Below are positions 9,360 to 18,164 of a stretch of DNA of 64,000 nt, one piece after another. The position numbers and the translations under genes are program-made. Position 1 is the stretch's first letter, and the number at the start of each line of letters is the position of its first letter. Source of the DNA: CAWCQC01 sp963819905 (GTDB lineage: Bacteria; Actinomycetota; Thermoleophilia; Gaiellales; Gaiellaceae). The notes under the pieces are model-generated. The model searched no databases and had not been told where the DNA came from. It saw only the letters and a program-made list of their open reading frames with translations. The stretch lies in assembly GCA_963819905.1 (NCBI GenBank), contig CAWFXP010000012.1:62001-126000 (forward strand), written 5' to 3'.

Positions 9360-10352
9360 TCAGGAGTAGCGCGCGCCCGCGATCTGCGAGAGCTTCTCGA
9401 ACGCGTGCTGCGCCTCGATGCGCCGGACGGTGCCCGAGCGCGAGCGCATGACGATCGAGTCGGTGACCGCTCCTGCCCGCGTGTAGCGCACCCCGCGCAG
9501 AAGCGCGCCGTCGGTCACGCCCGTCGCGGCGACGAACACGTCGTCGCCGGCCACGAGGTCGTCTGTGGTCAGCACCCGCTCCGGGTCGTAGCCGGCGTCG
9601 ACGAGCGCCTGGCGCTCCTCGTCGGTCCGTGGCCAGAGGCGCCCCTGCATCGCCCCTCCGAGACACTTGACGGCCGCGGCGGAGATGACGCCCTCGGGTG
9701 AGCCGCCGATGCCCATCATCAGGTCGACGGGCGAGTCGGGCCTGGCCGCCGCCAGGGCCGGCGCGACGTCGCCGTCCGTGATCAGGTTCACCTTGGCGCC
9801 GATCTCGCGCAGCGTGTCGATCAGCTCCTGGTTGCGCTCGCGGTCGAGGACGACCACGGTGACCGCGCTCGCCTCGACTCCCCTCGCCTCTGCCGCCCGC
9901 CGGACGTTCTCGACGGGTGACGCCGTGATGTCGATTGCGTCGGCGAGCTCGGCACCGCACGCGATCTTGTCCATGTAGACCGCGGCGCCCGGGAAGAACA
10001 TCGTTCCCCGCTCGGCCAGCGCGATGACCGCGATGGCGTTCGGCTGTCCGACCGAGGTGAGCCGTGTCCCCTCGAGCGGGTCGACGGCGATATCGACGGC
10101 GGGTGGATCGCCGTTGCCGATCTCCTCGCCGTTGAAGAGCATCGGCGCCTCGTCCTTCTCCCCCTCGCCGATGACGACCACGCCGTCCATCGGCACCGTG
10201 TCGAGCATGTAGCGCATCGCGTCGACCGCCGCCTGGTCGGCCGCGTTCTTGTCCCCGCGCCCCACCCAGCGCCCGGCGGCGAGGGCGGCTGCCTCGGTGA
10301 CGCGCACCAGCTCGAGCGCGAGGTTGCGGTCGGGGGCGGACGCGTCGGCCAT
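9360..10352 (-). CDS. glpX: Fructose-1,6-bisphosphatase, class II (GlpX)
   Basis: This 330-residue GlpX protein shows RNLALELVRVTEAAALAAGRW at its N-terminus, the metal-binding IGEGEKDEAPML, the VDPLEGTRLT lithium-sensitive phosphatase motif and GIGGSPEGVISAAA. It hydrolyses fructose-1,6-bisphosphate in gluconeogenesis, opposing glycolysis. ATG at 10352 starts 28 bases after argS, so the two probably share a transcript. Its gene end lies three bases from the aldolase gene end on the other strand. Confidence 0.96.
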   Translation of the reverse strand: MADASAPDRNLALELVRVTEAAALAAGRWVGRGDKNAADQAAVDAMRYMLDTVPMDGVVVIGEGEKDEAPMLFNGEEIGNGDPPAVDIAVDPLEGTRLTSVGQPNAIAVIALAERGTMFFPGAAVYMDKIACGAELADAIDITASPVENVRRAAEARGVEASAVTVVVLDRERNQELIDTLREIGAKVNLITDGDVAPALAAARPDSPVDLMMGIGGSPEGVISAAAVKCLGGAMQGRLWPRTDEERQALVDAGYDPERVLTTDDLVAGDDVFVAATGVTDGALLRGVRYTRAGAVTDSIVMRSRSGTVRRIEAQHAFEKLSQIAGARYS

Positions 10353-10380
10353 CAGAGGTCCATCGTAATCCGCACCCCCG

Positions 10381-11928
10381 TCACATGCGCTCGGGGGCCT
10401 CGACGCCGACGAGGTCGAGACAGCGCGCGAGGATGCCTCGCGTCGCGAGGCAGAGCCCGAGCCGGAACGGCTGCTCCTCGCTCCCGAGGACGCGGCAGTC
10501 GTGGTAGAAGCGGTGGAAGTCGTCGGCGACCCGGACGGCGTAGATCGGGATGGCATGGGGCCCCCGGCGCTCGGTCGCCTCGGCGACCACGGCTGGGAAC
10601 TCGGCCAGGCGCTTCAGCAGCTCCCGCTCGCCGCGTTCGGGGTGGTGCCCGAGCGACGACGCCGGCTCGGCCGAGCCGGCGTTCCGCACGATCCCCGCGA
10701 TCCGGGCGTGGGCGTACTGGACGTAGTAGACGGGGTTCTTCTCGCTGCGTTCGCGTGCCAGGTCGACGTCGATCTCGATCGACTGGTCGTGGCCGCGGTT
10801 GACGAGGTACCAGCGGGCCGCGTCGACGCCGATCTCGTCGAGGAAGTCGTCGAGGAACACGACATCGCCGCGCCGCTTGGACATCTTCGTAGCCGCGCCG
10901 CCGCGGGTCAGGTGCACGAGCTGGTAGAGCAGCACCTCGACGCGCGAGGGCTCGTAGCCGAGCATCCGCGCGACGACCTCGTACCACCCGCGCACCCCAT
11001 GGTGATCGGCGCCGAGGACGTAGATCGCGCGGTCGAAGGCCCGCTCGAGCTTGTCGCGCAAATAGGCGATGTCGGCCGCCGCGTACGTCGGCGTGCCGCC
11101 TCGCTCGGGCGAGCGAACCAGGACCCGGTCCTTGTCGTCCCCGAAGTCCGTCGAGCGGACGAAGACGGCGCCGTCCTTCTCGTAGGTAGGCAGGTGCGGG
11201 AGGAGCTCGGGGAGCTCCTCCTGAAGCTGACTCTGGCGCGCCCAGCCGTCGAAGTGGATGCGGAAGCGCTCGAGGGTCGCCTCGATCTGAGCGAGCATAT
11301 GGCGAACGGGATCGCCGCCCAGGGCGGCCAGCTCGTGGAGGTAATCCCCCCGGTAGCCGTCCTCGGGAGGTTCCTCCCCGCTCCGCACCGCGTCGACGGA
11401 AGCCCGGAAGCGGTCCATCTGGGCGCCGGCGTCGTTGTAGTAGTACTCCCGCTCGACGTCGTGGCCGGCGAACGCGAGCAACCGCGCGACCGAGTCGCCG
11501 TACGCTCCGTTCCTCGCCGAGGCGACCGTCACGGGGCCTGTCGGGTTTGCCGAGACGAGCTCGACCTGGATCCGCTCGGACTCGGCGGCCGACCCGGAGC
11601 CGAAGCGATCGCCGGCGCCGAGGATCTCGGCCAACGCTTCCTCGTACCAGGCCCGCCCGACGGTGAGGTTCAGGAAGCCGGGCCCGGCGACGTCGACCCG
11701 CTCGACGAGGTCGCCGAGCTCGGCCCTGGTGGCCAGCTCCGCGGCCACCTCCTGCGGCGGCCGGCGCAGAACGGGGGCGAGGCGAAGCGCCACCGTGGTC
11801 GCGAAGTCGCCGTGCTCGGGGTCGCTCGGCCGCTCGAGGACGACGTCTGCGGCACCGTTCCCGGACAGCTCGCGGACGGCGTCCGCGATCGGCTCGCTCA
11901 GCCTGCGGAGCGACGCGGCGCTGGGCAT
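10381..11928 (-). CDS. argS: Arginyl-tRNA synthetase with a non-canonical HIGH motif
   Basis: The 515-residue class I synthetase has an N-terminal Add1-like domain with PEHGDFATTVALRLA, the catalytic domain with VELVSANPTGPV, a KMSKRRGD loop (KMSKS equivalent), and a DALR-type anticodon-binding C-terminus ending LVGVEAPERM. Unusually, the class I HIGH signature that follows SANPTGP in other ArgRS proteins (HVGHAR) reads TVASAR here, so both histidines are missing, while the flanking residues are conserved. ATG at 11928 is chosen; GTG at 11943 is possible. It is cotranscribed with glpX. Confidence 0.93.
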   Translation of the reverse strand: MPSAASLRRLSEPIADAVRELSGNGAADVVLERPSDPEHGDFATTVALRLAPVLRRPPQEVAAELATRAELGDLVERVDVAGPGFLNLTVGRAWYEEALAEILGAGDRFGSGSAAESERIQVELVSANPTGPVTVASARNGAYGDSVARLLAFAGHDVEREYYYNDAGAQMDRFRASVDAVRSGEEPPEDGYRGDYLHELAALGGDPVRHMLAQIEATLERFRIHFDGWARQSQLQEELPELLPHLPTYEKDGAVFVRSTDFGDDKDRVLVRSPERGGTPTYAAADIAYLRDKLERAFDRAIYVLGADHHGVRGWYEVVARMLGYEPSRVEVLLYQLVHLTRGGAATKMSKRRGDVVFLDDFLDEIGVDAARWYLVNRGHDQSIEIDVDLARERSEKNPVYYVQYAHARIAGIVRNAGSAEPASSLGHHPERGERELLKRLAEFPAVVAEATERRGPHAIPIYAVRVADDFHRFYHDCRVLGSEEQPFRLGLCLATRGILARCLDLVGVEAPERM

Positions 11929-11990
11929 CCGTCGACCCCGCACAGGGCACAGGGAGAGAGGCGCCGTCTGACGATCGTCGGCATGGCGTC

Positions 11991-11996
11991 TATCGT
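11991..11996 (+). promoter_or_regulatory. Likely -10 box of a leaderless transcript (DUF3467 gene)
   Basis: TATCGT lies six bases before the GTG start at 12003, so the transcript would begin at or next to the start codon. No Shine-Dalgarno is present. Confidence 0.4.
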
Positions 11997-12002
11997 AGTC
12001 AC

Positions 12003-12302
12003 GTGGACGAAGACGCCCAGGAGCGCCAGCTGAACATCCATCTCGATCCTGAGCACCTCGCCGGCGTCTACGCCAACTTCGCCACGGTTTCCTTCAGCGA
12101 CTACGAGTTTACGATCACGTTCGCCCGCATCGACCACGAGGTCGAGGACGGAGAGGTGCCCGGCGTCGTCGTCGGCCGCGTGAACGTCTCGCCGAAGTTC
12201 ATGCACGAGCTGATGGACGCCATGGACGACAGCTGGTCGAAATGGTCGACCCGCGAGGGGATCAGAAACCTGCCGGAGCAGCCCGGTACGTCCGGGCCCT
12301 AG
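12003..12302 (+). CDS. DUF3467 family protein
   Basis: The 99-residue protein contains LNIHLDPEHLAGVYANFATV followed by an FTITFARID strand and a VNVSPKFMHELMDAM helix, the layout of DUF3467 proteins (small, cytoplasmic, function unknown). The GTG start at 12003 has no Shine-Dalgarno but a -10-like TATCGT six bases upstream. It diverges from argS and is followed 24 bases later by the phosphoesterase gene. Confidence 0.85.
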   Translation: MDEDAQERQLNIHLDPEHLAGVYANFATVSFSDYEFTITFARIDHEVEDGEVPGVVVGRVNVSPKFMHELMDAMDDSWSKWSTREGIRNLPEQPGTSGP

Positions 12303-12326
12303 CGACCGGGCGTTCGACCGAGCCAG

Positions 12327-13055
12327 ATGCGCGTCGCCGTGATCTCGGACGTCCACGCGAACCTCCACGCGCTGGAGGCCGTGCTGGCGGCGGTCGACGA
12401 GGCGAGGCCCGACGCTGTCTGGTGCCTCGGCGACGTCGTCGGCTACGGGCCGAGACCGAGCCGCTGCTGCGAGCTCGTGGCCGCGCACGCCGCCGTCGGC
12501 CTCGTCGGCAACCACGATCTCGGCGTGCTCGGCGAGATCGACATCTCGACCTTCTCGCCGGATGCGGCCGCGGCGGCGGACTGGACGGCCGCGGTCCTCA
12601 CCGAGCCCGGTCGCAACTACCTGGGCTCGCTCCCCCCGAGCACGCTCCTGCCTGGCGCGGCGCTCTATCACGCTAGCCCGCGGGATCCGATCTGGGAGTA
12701 CGTCCTCAGCCCCGAGGTGGCGCTGGCAGCGATCGTCGCCGCCCCCAGGCCGCTCGTCATCGTCGGGCACAGCCACGTCGCGCTTGCCGTCTCCCTCGTC
12801 GACGACGAGCTCGACGGTGGCCTGGCGCCGGACGGCACGGAGATGTCGCTGAACGGTGGCGCGAGGCTGCTCAACCCCGGCTCGGTCGGCCAGCCCCGCG
12901 ACGGCGATCCGCGCGCTGCCTGGCTGCTCCTCGATCTCGAGCGGCAGACGGCGTCGTTTCGCCGGGTCGACTACCCGATCGAGCGCACACAGGCCGAGAT
13001 CCTGGAAGCCGGACTTCCCGAGAGCCTCGCGACGAGGCTCGCGGCCGGCATCTGA
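12327..13055 (+). CDS. Calcineurin-like metallophosphoesterase
   Basis: The 242-residue protein has all metal-binding blocks of the YfcE/MJ0936-type phosphoesterases: SDVHANLHALEAVL, CLGDVVGYGPRP, VGNHDLG and VGHSHV, then LNPGSVGQPRDGDPRAAW. It probably hydrolyses a phosphodiester or phosphomonoester in the cytoplasm; the substrate is unknown. It lies downstream of the DUF3467 gene on the same strand and meets the sigma-factor gene end to end. A second member of the family is at 24046-24798. Confidence 0.9.
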   Translation: MRVAVISDVHANLHALEAVLAAVDEARPDAVWCLGDVVGYGPRPSRCCELVAAHAAVGLVGNHDLGVLGEIDISTFSPDAAAAADWTAAVLTEPGRNYLGSLPPSTLLPGAALYHASPRDPIWEYVLSPEVALAAIVAAPRPLVIVGHSHVALAVSLVDDELDGGLAPDGTEMSLNGGARLLNPGSVGQPRDGDPRAAWLLLDLERQTASFRRVDYPIERTQAEILEAGLPESLATRLAAGI

Positions 13056-13637
13056 TCAGCGCGGCTCGGCGGCCGCGGGCGCGTCCGCGTGCAGCGCGAT
13101 CCCTTCGCGGGCCAGCGCGAGCTGAACCTCCTCGCGGGCCTTGAAGATCCGCCACTTGACGGTCGCCAGCGTGATCTCGAGCGAGTCCGCGATCTCGGCG
13201 TAGGACAGCCCGACGACGTCCCTGAGCAGGAGCGCCATCTTGAGATCGGGGTTGAGGCTGCCGACGGCCCGCCAGACTCCGTCGATCATCTCGATCCGCT
13301 CCGGCGGCGCGTCGACCACCTCGAGCGGCGCGACGTTGTCGAGCGAGTCGGGATACGGCCGCCGGTCGCGAGCGCGCAGCTCGTCGAGCACGCGGTTCTT
13401 CGCCACCTGGAAGAGCCACGTCGTGAAGCGGCAGCGCAGGGAGAAGCCCGACAGCCCGTGATAGATCCGGAGGAAGACGTCCTGGGTCAGGTCCTCGGCG
13501 AGCGTGCGGTCGCCGACCATGCGGAGGATGTAGTTGTAGACCGGCGTCTCGTAGGTGGTGACGATGATCGCGAAGGCGCGCGGATCACCACGCTGTGCCT
13601 TGCGAAGGATCGAGAGCTCCGGCTGAGGGAGTGGCAC
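13056..13637 (-). CDS. RNA polymerase sigma factor, ECF subfamily
   Basis: The 193-residue protein has sigma region 2 (LRKAQRGDPRAFAIIV, YILRMVGDRTLAEDLTQDVF, FTTWLFQVAKNRVLDELR) and sigma region 4 (VVGLSYAEIADSLEITLATVKWR). It recruits RNA polymerase to a dedicated promoter set. No anti-sigma gene is adjacent. GTG at 13637 is the only plausible in-frame start near domain 2. A good -10 element, TATACT, lies at 13685-13680, giving a short leader. The C-terminus is Ala-rich. Confidence 0.9.
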   Translation of the reverse strand: MPLPQPELSILRKAQRGDPRAFAIIVTTYETPVYNYILRMVGDRTLAEDLTQDVFLRIYHGLSGFSLRCRFTTWLFQVAKNRVLDELRARDRRPYPDSLDNVAPLEVVDAPPERIEMIDGVWRAVGSLNPDLKMALLLRDVVGLSYAEIADSLEITLATVKWRIFKAREEVQLALAREGIALHADAPAAAEPR

Positions 13638-13708
13638 GAGTTGGTATCGGTACGCGACGGGCCTGGACGCGCTGGGCTGAGTATAGCCCAGGCGGTTGCG
13701 ATCCTCGG

Positions 13709-15208
13709 CTACGGCCAGACGACCAGATCCCGGCCGGACATCGCGGCCGGCGGCTCGAGACCGAGGAGTGAGAGACACGTCGGCGCGAGGTCGGCCAGTC
13801 CGCCCCCGGCCCGCAGGCGCGTCCCATCCGGCAGCCCGTTCGCGACGAGAACGAGCGGGACAGGATTTGTCGTATGAGCCGTGTGCGGCTCCTCGCCGGC
13901 CGTGTCGAGCATCTGCTCGGCGTTGCCGTGATCGGCGCAGACGAGACAGGCGCCGCCGTTTGCGAGAACCGCCTCGGCAGCCCGCCCGAGGCACGCGTCC
14001 ACGGTCTCGACCGCCCGGACGACCGCGGGAACGACTCCCGTGTGCCCGACCATGTCCGGGTTCGCGTAGTTGACGACCACGAAACGGTAGCCGTCCCGCC
14101 GCAGCTCCTCGACGAGCCGGTCGGTGACCTCGACGGCCGACATCTCGGGCCGCAGGTCGTAGGTCGCGACGTCCTTCGGCGACGGAACCAGAATCCGGAC
14201 CTCGTCCGCCCACTCCCGCTCGCGCCCGCCGTTCAGGAAGTACGTCACGTGGGCGTACTTCTCCGTCTCTGCGATGTGCAGCTGCCGAAGCCCCCGCGCT
14301 GCGAGCGCCTCCGCGATCGTATCGGCGACGTCCTGCTCGGCCAGAGCGACCGGGCAGTCGAGATCGTCCCGGTAGCGGGTCATCGTCGTCAGGTCGAAAC
14401 CGGCTTCGAGCAGACGCTGGCTGAGCTGGCGCGCCCGGTCCGGTCGGAAATTGAAGAAGACGACGGCGTCCGTCGGCGCGATCCGGGGCGCGTTCGTCAC
14501 GATCGGCTCCAGGAACTCGTCGGTGACCCCCGCTGCGTAGCTCGCCTCGACCGCCGCGACGGGATCGGCGACGGTCGTGCCGACACCTTCCACGAGCGCG
14601 GCGAGCGCGCGATCTGTTCGTTCCCAGCGGCCGTCGCGGTCCATCGCGTAGTAGCGCCCGACGACCGTTCCCAGCCGCACCCCCTCCTCGACCAGCTCCC
14701 GCAGGTCGCCTGCGGCCGCGTGCGGCGACACGTCTCGGCCGTCGGTGAATGCGTGCACGAGCGTGCGGTCGCCCATACCCCGGCGTCGCGCCAGCTCGAG
14801 GAGGGCCCGCAGATGGTCGATGTGCGAGTGGACGCCGCCGTACGAGACCAGCCCGATCAGGTGGACGTTCCCTCCCCGCTCACGCGCCCGTTCGAACGCT
14901 TGGCCGAGGGCCGGGTTCTCGTAGAGCTCGCCGGTCCGAATAGCACGGGCGACGCGCATCAGATCCTGGTCGACGATCCGCCCGGAGCCGATCGTCAGGT
15001 GTCCGACCTCGGAGTTGCCCATCTGGCCGTCCGGGAGCCCTACCGCCTCTCCGGACGCGTCGAGCGTCGTGTGGGGATAGCGTTCGAGGAGCCCGTCGAA
15101 CACGGGCGTGTCGGCGAGGGCCACGGCGTTCCCCGGCCCGGCCGGGGCGAGGCCCCAACCGTCGAGGACGACCAGGGCTACGAGCGGGAACGTGCCGCGC
15201 CCTGGCAA
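13709..15208 (-). CDS. gpmI: 2,3-bisphosphoglycerate-independent phosphoglycerate mutase
   Basis: About 499 residues with VVLDGWGLAPAG at the start, the catalytic serine motif GQMGNSEVGHLTIGSG, GGVHSHIDHL, FTDGRDV, FFNFRPDRARQL, EKYAHVTYFLNGG and the metal site VCADHGNAEQM. It interconverts 3- and 2-phosphoglycerate using manganese. No ATG or GTG lies at the conserved start; TTG at 15208 is the most likely initiation codon and overlaps the end of tpiA by 31 bases, implying translational coupling. It is the last gene of the gap-pgk-tpiA-gpmI operon. Confidence 0.95.
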   Translation of the reverse strand: MPGRGTFPLVALVVLDGWGLAPAGPGNAVALADTPVFDGLLERYPHTTLDASGEAVGLPDGQMGNSEVGHLTIGSGRIVDQDLMRVARAIRTGELYENPALGQAFERARERGGNVHLIGLVSYGGVHSHIDHLRALLELARRRGMGDRTLVHAFTDGRDVSPHAAAGDLRELVEEGVRLGTVVGRYYAMDRDGRWERTDRALAALVEGVGTTVADPVAAVEASYAAGVTDEFLEPIVTNAPRIAPTDAVVFFNFRPDRARQLSQRLLEAGFDLTTMTRYRDDLDCPVALAEQDVADTIAEALAARGLRQLHIAETEKYAHVTYFLNGGREREWADEVRILVPSPKDVATYDLRPEMSAVEVTDRLVEELRRDGYRFVVVNYANPDMVGHTGVVPAVVRAVETVDACLGRAAEAVLANGGACLVCADHGNAEQMLDTAGEEPHTAHTTNPVPLVLVANGLPDGTRLRAGGGLADLAPTCLSLLGLEPPAAMSGRDLVVWP

Positions 15209-15903
15209 ATCGCCGCGAACGGACCAACGTCGAGGGAAGCGCCGCCGACGAGCGCACCGTCGACGTCGGGCTGGGTCAGCAGCTCCTCGGCGTTGTCCGG
15301 CTTGACCGAGCCGCCATAGAGGATCGGAACGTCGAGCAGCTCCCGGATCAGCGCGTGCGCCTCCTGGGCTTGCTCCACGCTCGCCGTCTTGCCCGTGCCG
15401 ATCGCCCACACCGGCTCGTAGGCGATGACCAGGCGCGGGTGGGCGCCGACCGTCTCGGCTACGGCGCCTACCTGGCGGCGCAGGACGTCACCGGTGACGC
15501 CGCGCTCGCGCTCGTCCTCGCGCTCGCCCACGCACGCGATGACGGCGAGGTTCGAGTCGAGTGTGTGGGCGGCGCGGCGCGCGACCGTCTCGTCCGTGTC
15601 GCCGAAGTACCGCCGCCGCTCGGAGTGCCCGACGATCGCCCCCGTGACGCCGAGCTCGGCAAGCATGCTCGGCGCGACCTCTCCGGTAAACGGGCCGGTC
15701 TCGAGCCAATGCGCGTTCTGGGCGTATACGGCGATCGACGTGTCCTGGAGCGCGTCGACCGCGGTTGCGAGCGACACGTACGGGGGACACACGACGACGT
15801 CGACCTCGGGCACGAGCCCGGCCAGGCCGGCACTGAGCTCCCGGCAGAACTCGGCCGTCTCGGACGGCCCTTTGAACATCTTCCAGTTGCCGGCGACGAT
15901 CAT
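15178..15903 (-). CDS. tpiA: Triosephosphate isomerase
   Basis: The 241-residue protein has GNWKMFKG (catalytic Lys), AQNAHW, VGHSERRRYFGDTD (catalytic His) and AYEPVWAIGTGKTA (catalytic Glu), then YGGSVKPDNA and GALVGGASL. It interconverts dihydroxyacetone phosphate and glyceraldehyde-3-phosphate. ATG at 15903 overlaps the pgk stop in an ATGA junction. The end overlaps the proposed TTG start of gpmI. Confidence 0.97.
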   Translation of the reverse strand: MIVAGNWKMFKGPSETAEFCRELSAGLAGLVPEVDVVVCPPYVSLATAVDALQDTSIAVYAQNAHWLETGPFTGEVAPSMLAELGVTGAIVGHSERRRYFGDTDETVARRAAHTLDSNLAVIACVGEREDERERGVTGDVLRRQVGAVAETVGAHPRLVIAYEPVWAIGTGKTASVEQAQEAHALIRELLDVPILYGGSVKPDNAEELLTQPDVDGALVGGASLDVGPFAAICQGAARSRS

Positions 15904-16952
15904 GCGGCCACCGGGATGGCGGCCACGCCGGGAAGCGCTCGGCCCTCGAGGAGCTCGAGCGACGCCCCGCCGCCCGTCGAGATCCAGTCGATCCTCTCGG
16001 CGAGGCCGAGCTCTTCGACGGCGCGCACCGAGTCGCCCCCGCCGACCACCGTGTAGCCGGGGCAGGCCGCGACCGCCTCCGCGACCGCCCGCGTGCCGGC
16101 CGCGAAGCGAGGCCACTCGAAGACGCCCATCGGACCGTTCCAGAACACGGTCCTGGCTCCGGCGATGCGCCGTGCGTAGCCCGCCCGCGTCTCGGGCCCG
16201 ATGTCCAGGTCGAGCCATCCCTCCGGCACCGCGTCGGGTGCCGTGACCCGTGACTCCGCCTCAGCCTCGAAGGCCGCGGCGGCGACCACGTCGGTGGGAA
16301 GCAGGACGTCCGCCCCACCCTCGAGCGGTGCGCCGGCGGCCAGCTCACCGGCCATCTTCCCGCCGACGAGCAGAGCGTCGGCAAGCTCCGCCAGCCGCTT
16401 CAGGACGCCGATCTTGTCGTCTACCTTGGCGCCGCCGACGATTGCCACGAAGGGATGCTCCGGCAATTCGATCAGCCGGCCGAGCTCCTCGAGCTCGCGT
16501 TCGAGCAGCAGGCCTGCGTAGGCCGGCAGGAGATGGGCGACTCCTTCGGTGGACGCGTGCGCACGGTGTGCGGAGCCGAACGCATCGTTGACGTAGAGGT
16601 CCATTCCCGCGCTCAGCGCCCGTGCAAACTCCGGGTCGTTCGCGGTCTCTCCCGAATCGAAGCGCGTGTTTTCGAGCACGCGGATGCGATCGTCGGGAAG
16701 CAGCTCGCGCAGCCGCGCCGCGACCGGAGCGATCCGAAGGGCGGAGTCGACTCCGTTCGGCCGGCCGAGGTGCGAACAGATCGCAACGCCGGCGGCACCG
16801 CGATCGAGCAGCAGGCGGAGCGTCGGCAGCGCCGCCCGGATGCGCGTGTCGTCCGCGACCCGGCCGTCGTCCAGCGGGACGTTGAAGTCGGCCCGGACGA
16901 GCACCCGCTTGCCGGTGACGTCCGCGTTCTCGACCGAGCGCGGAAGCCTCAT
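15900..16952 (-). CDS. pgk: Phosphoglycerate kinase
   Basis: The 350-residue protein shows RVLVRADFNVPLDDG, SHLGRPNG, LENTRFDSGE, YVNDAFGSAHRAHAS, IVGGAKVDDKIGVL, FWNGPMGVFE and the ATP-binding GGGDSVRAV and STGGGASLELLEG. It is about 40 residues shorter than the common 390-residue form, but no catalytic block is missing. It transfers phosphate from 1,3-bisphosphoglycerate to ADP. It is the second gene in the operon, 28 bases after gap and joined to tpiA by ATGA. Confidence 0.97.
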   Translation of the reverse strand: MRLPRSVENADVTGKRVLVRADFNVPLDDGRVADDTRIRAALPTLRLLLDRGAAGVAICSHLGRPNGVDSALRIAPVAARLRELLPDDRIRVLENTRFDSGETANDPEFARALSAGMDLYVNDAFGSAHRAHASTEGVAHLLPAYAGLLLERELEELGRLIELPEHPFVAIVGGAKVDDKIGVLKRLAELADALLVGGKMAGELAAGAPLEGGADVLLPTDVVAAAAFEAEAESRVTAPDAVPEGWLDLDIGPETRAGYARRIAGARTVFWNGPMGVFEWPRFAAGTRAVAEAVAACPGYTVVGGGDSVRAVEELGLAERIDWISTGGGASLELLEGRALPGVAAIPVAA

Positions 16953-16980
16953 CCGACGGGGCGGGGGCGAGTGCCGCCCG

Positions 16981-17979
16981 TCACAGCAGCCGCTGGACGA
17001 GATCCACGAGCCGCGAGCTGTACCCCCACTCGTTGTCGTACCACGAGAAGACCTTGACCTCGTTCCCGTGCGCCATCGTCAGGGCCGAGTCGTAGATCGA
17101 GGAGTACGGGCTGCCGATGATGTCGGACGAGACGAGCGGCTCGTCGGTGTAGCGCAGGATCCCCTTCAGGCGGCCCTTGTCTGCGACCTCGGCGAACCGT
17201 GCGTTCACCTCGTCTGCGGTCACCTCGCGCGAGACGTGGGCGACGAAATCGACGATCGACCCATCGGCGACGGGAGCGCGTACCGAGATCCCGTCGACCT
17301 TCCCCTTTAGCTCGGGAATGACGAGCCCGATCGCGCGGGCAGCACCGGTCGAGGTCGGGATCAGGTTGACGGCGGCGGCGCGCGCGCGTCGGAGATCCGG
17401 GTGCGGGAGGTCGAGAATCTGCTGGTCGTTGGTGTAGGCGTGGATCGTCGTCATGAACCCCGACTCGATCCCGAAGGCGTCGTGGAGCACCTTCGCCACC
17501 GGCGCGATGCAGTTGGTCGTGCAGGACGCGTTCGACACGATTCGGTGCTGCTCGCGGTCGTAGGCGTCGTCGTTCACGCCGAGCACGAGCGTCACGTCCG
17601 GATCGGACGCGGGCGCGGAGATGACCACCTTCTGTGCGCCTGCCTGGAGGTGGAGCTCGGCCTGCTCGCGCTTCGTGAACAACCCGGTCGACTCGAGCAC
17701 GACCTGGACGCCGAGATCGCCCCAGGGCAGATTCGCCGGATCGCGCTCGTTGAGAAGGCGGAACTCGTCGTCCCCGGCGCGGATCAGGCCGTCGCCGACC
17801 GAGATGTCCCGCTCGAACGGGCCCAGCACCGAGTCGTACTTGAGGAGGTGCGCCATCGTCTCCGCGTCGCCCAGGTCGTTGACGGCCACGACGTCGATGT
17901 CGGCTCCCCGGCCGACGGCCGACCGAAAGAAGTTGCGGCCGATCCGTCCGAAGCCGTTGATGCCCACGCGCACGCTCAT
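16981..17979 (-). CDS. gap: Glyceraldehyde-3-phosphate dehydrogenase, type I
   Basis: The 332-residue protein has the Rossmann start VGINGFGRIGRNFFRS, an NAD-type AVNDLGD at the second strand, the catalytic SNASCTTNCIAP, and HAYTNDQ and YDNEWGYSSRLVDL at the end. It oxidises glyceraldehyde-3-phosphate in glycolysis. ATG at 17979 has GAGGGAGGG upstream. It leads the gap-pgk-tpiA-gpmI operon. Confidence 0.97.
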   Translation of the reverse strand: MSVRVGINGFGRIGRNFFRSAVGRGADIDVVAVNDLGDAETMAHLLKYDSVLGPFERDISVGDGLIRAGDDEFRLLNERDPANLPWGDLGVQVVLESTGLFTKREQAELHLQAGAQKVVISAPASDPDVTLVLGVNDDAYDREQHRIVSNASCTTNCIAPVAKVLHDAFGIESGFMTTIHAYTNDQQILDLPHPDLRRARAAAVNLIPTSTGAARAIGLVIPELKGKVDGISVRAPVADGSIVDFVAHVSREVTADEVNARFAEVADKGRLKGILRYTDEPLVSSDIIGSPYSSIYDSALTMAHGNEVKVFSWYDNEWGYSSRLVDLVQRLL

Positions 17980-18015
17980 TTGCTGCCCTCCCTCTCGTCT
18001 CTCCCGGCGGCGACG

Positions 18016-18021
18016 ATTCTA
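18016..18021 (-). promoter_or_regulatory. Probable -10 box of the gap operon
   Basis: TAGAAT on the reverse strand lies 36 bases before the gap ATG, with a purine-rich leader containing the ribosome-binding site between. No convincing -35 hexamer is visible; this part of the gap is a GC-rich run containing CCCCCGGGGG. Confidence 0.4.
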
Positions 18022-18164
18022 TCCCCCGGCCGGCCGCCTGCCCCCGGGGGCCACCCCGCGCCTCCACCCGCTATCCAGCGTATCGGGACGAATCGCGCGA
18101 AACAGGCCGGTTCGTGCCGGATCGGTGACAGGCATGCGTCCGATTGGGCTCATCGCCCGCGCGG

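Noticed and set aside
10501..12033. Forward frame of about 510 residues opposite argS
   Set aside because: The product is composed mostly of Val, Arg, Asp and Glu with no recognisable motif; argS is certain on the reverse strand.
15900..16952. Short Pgk (350 residues) as a possible truncation
   Set aside because: All catalytic blocks are present and both ends are normal, so it is a compact form.
18030..18060. CCCCCGGGGG-containing GC-rich palindrome between gap and whiA
   Set aside because: Such runs are expected by chance at this GC content, and no T-run follows, so I do not call a terminator.
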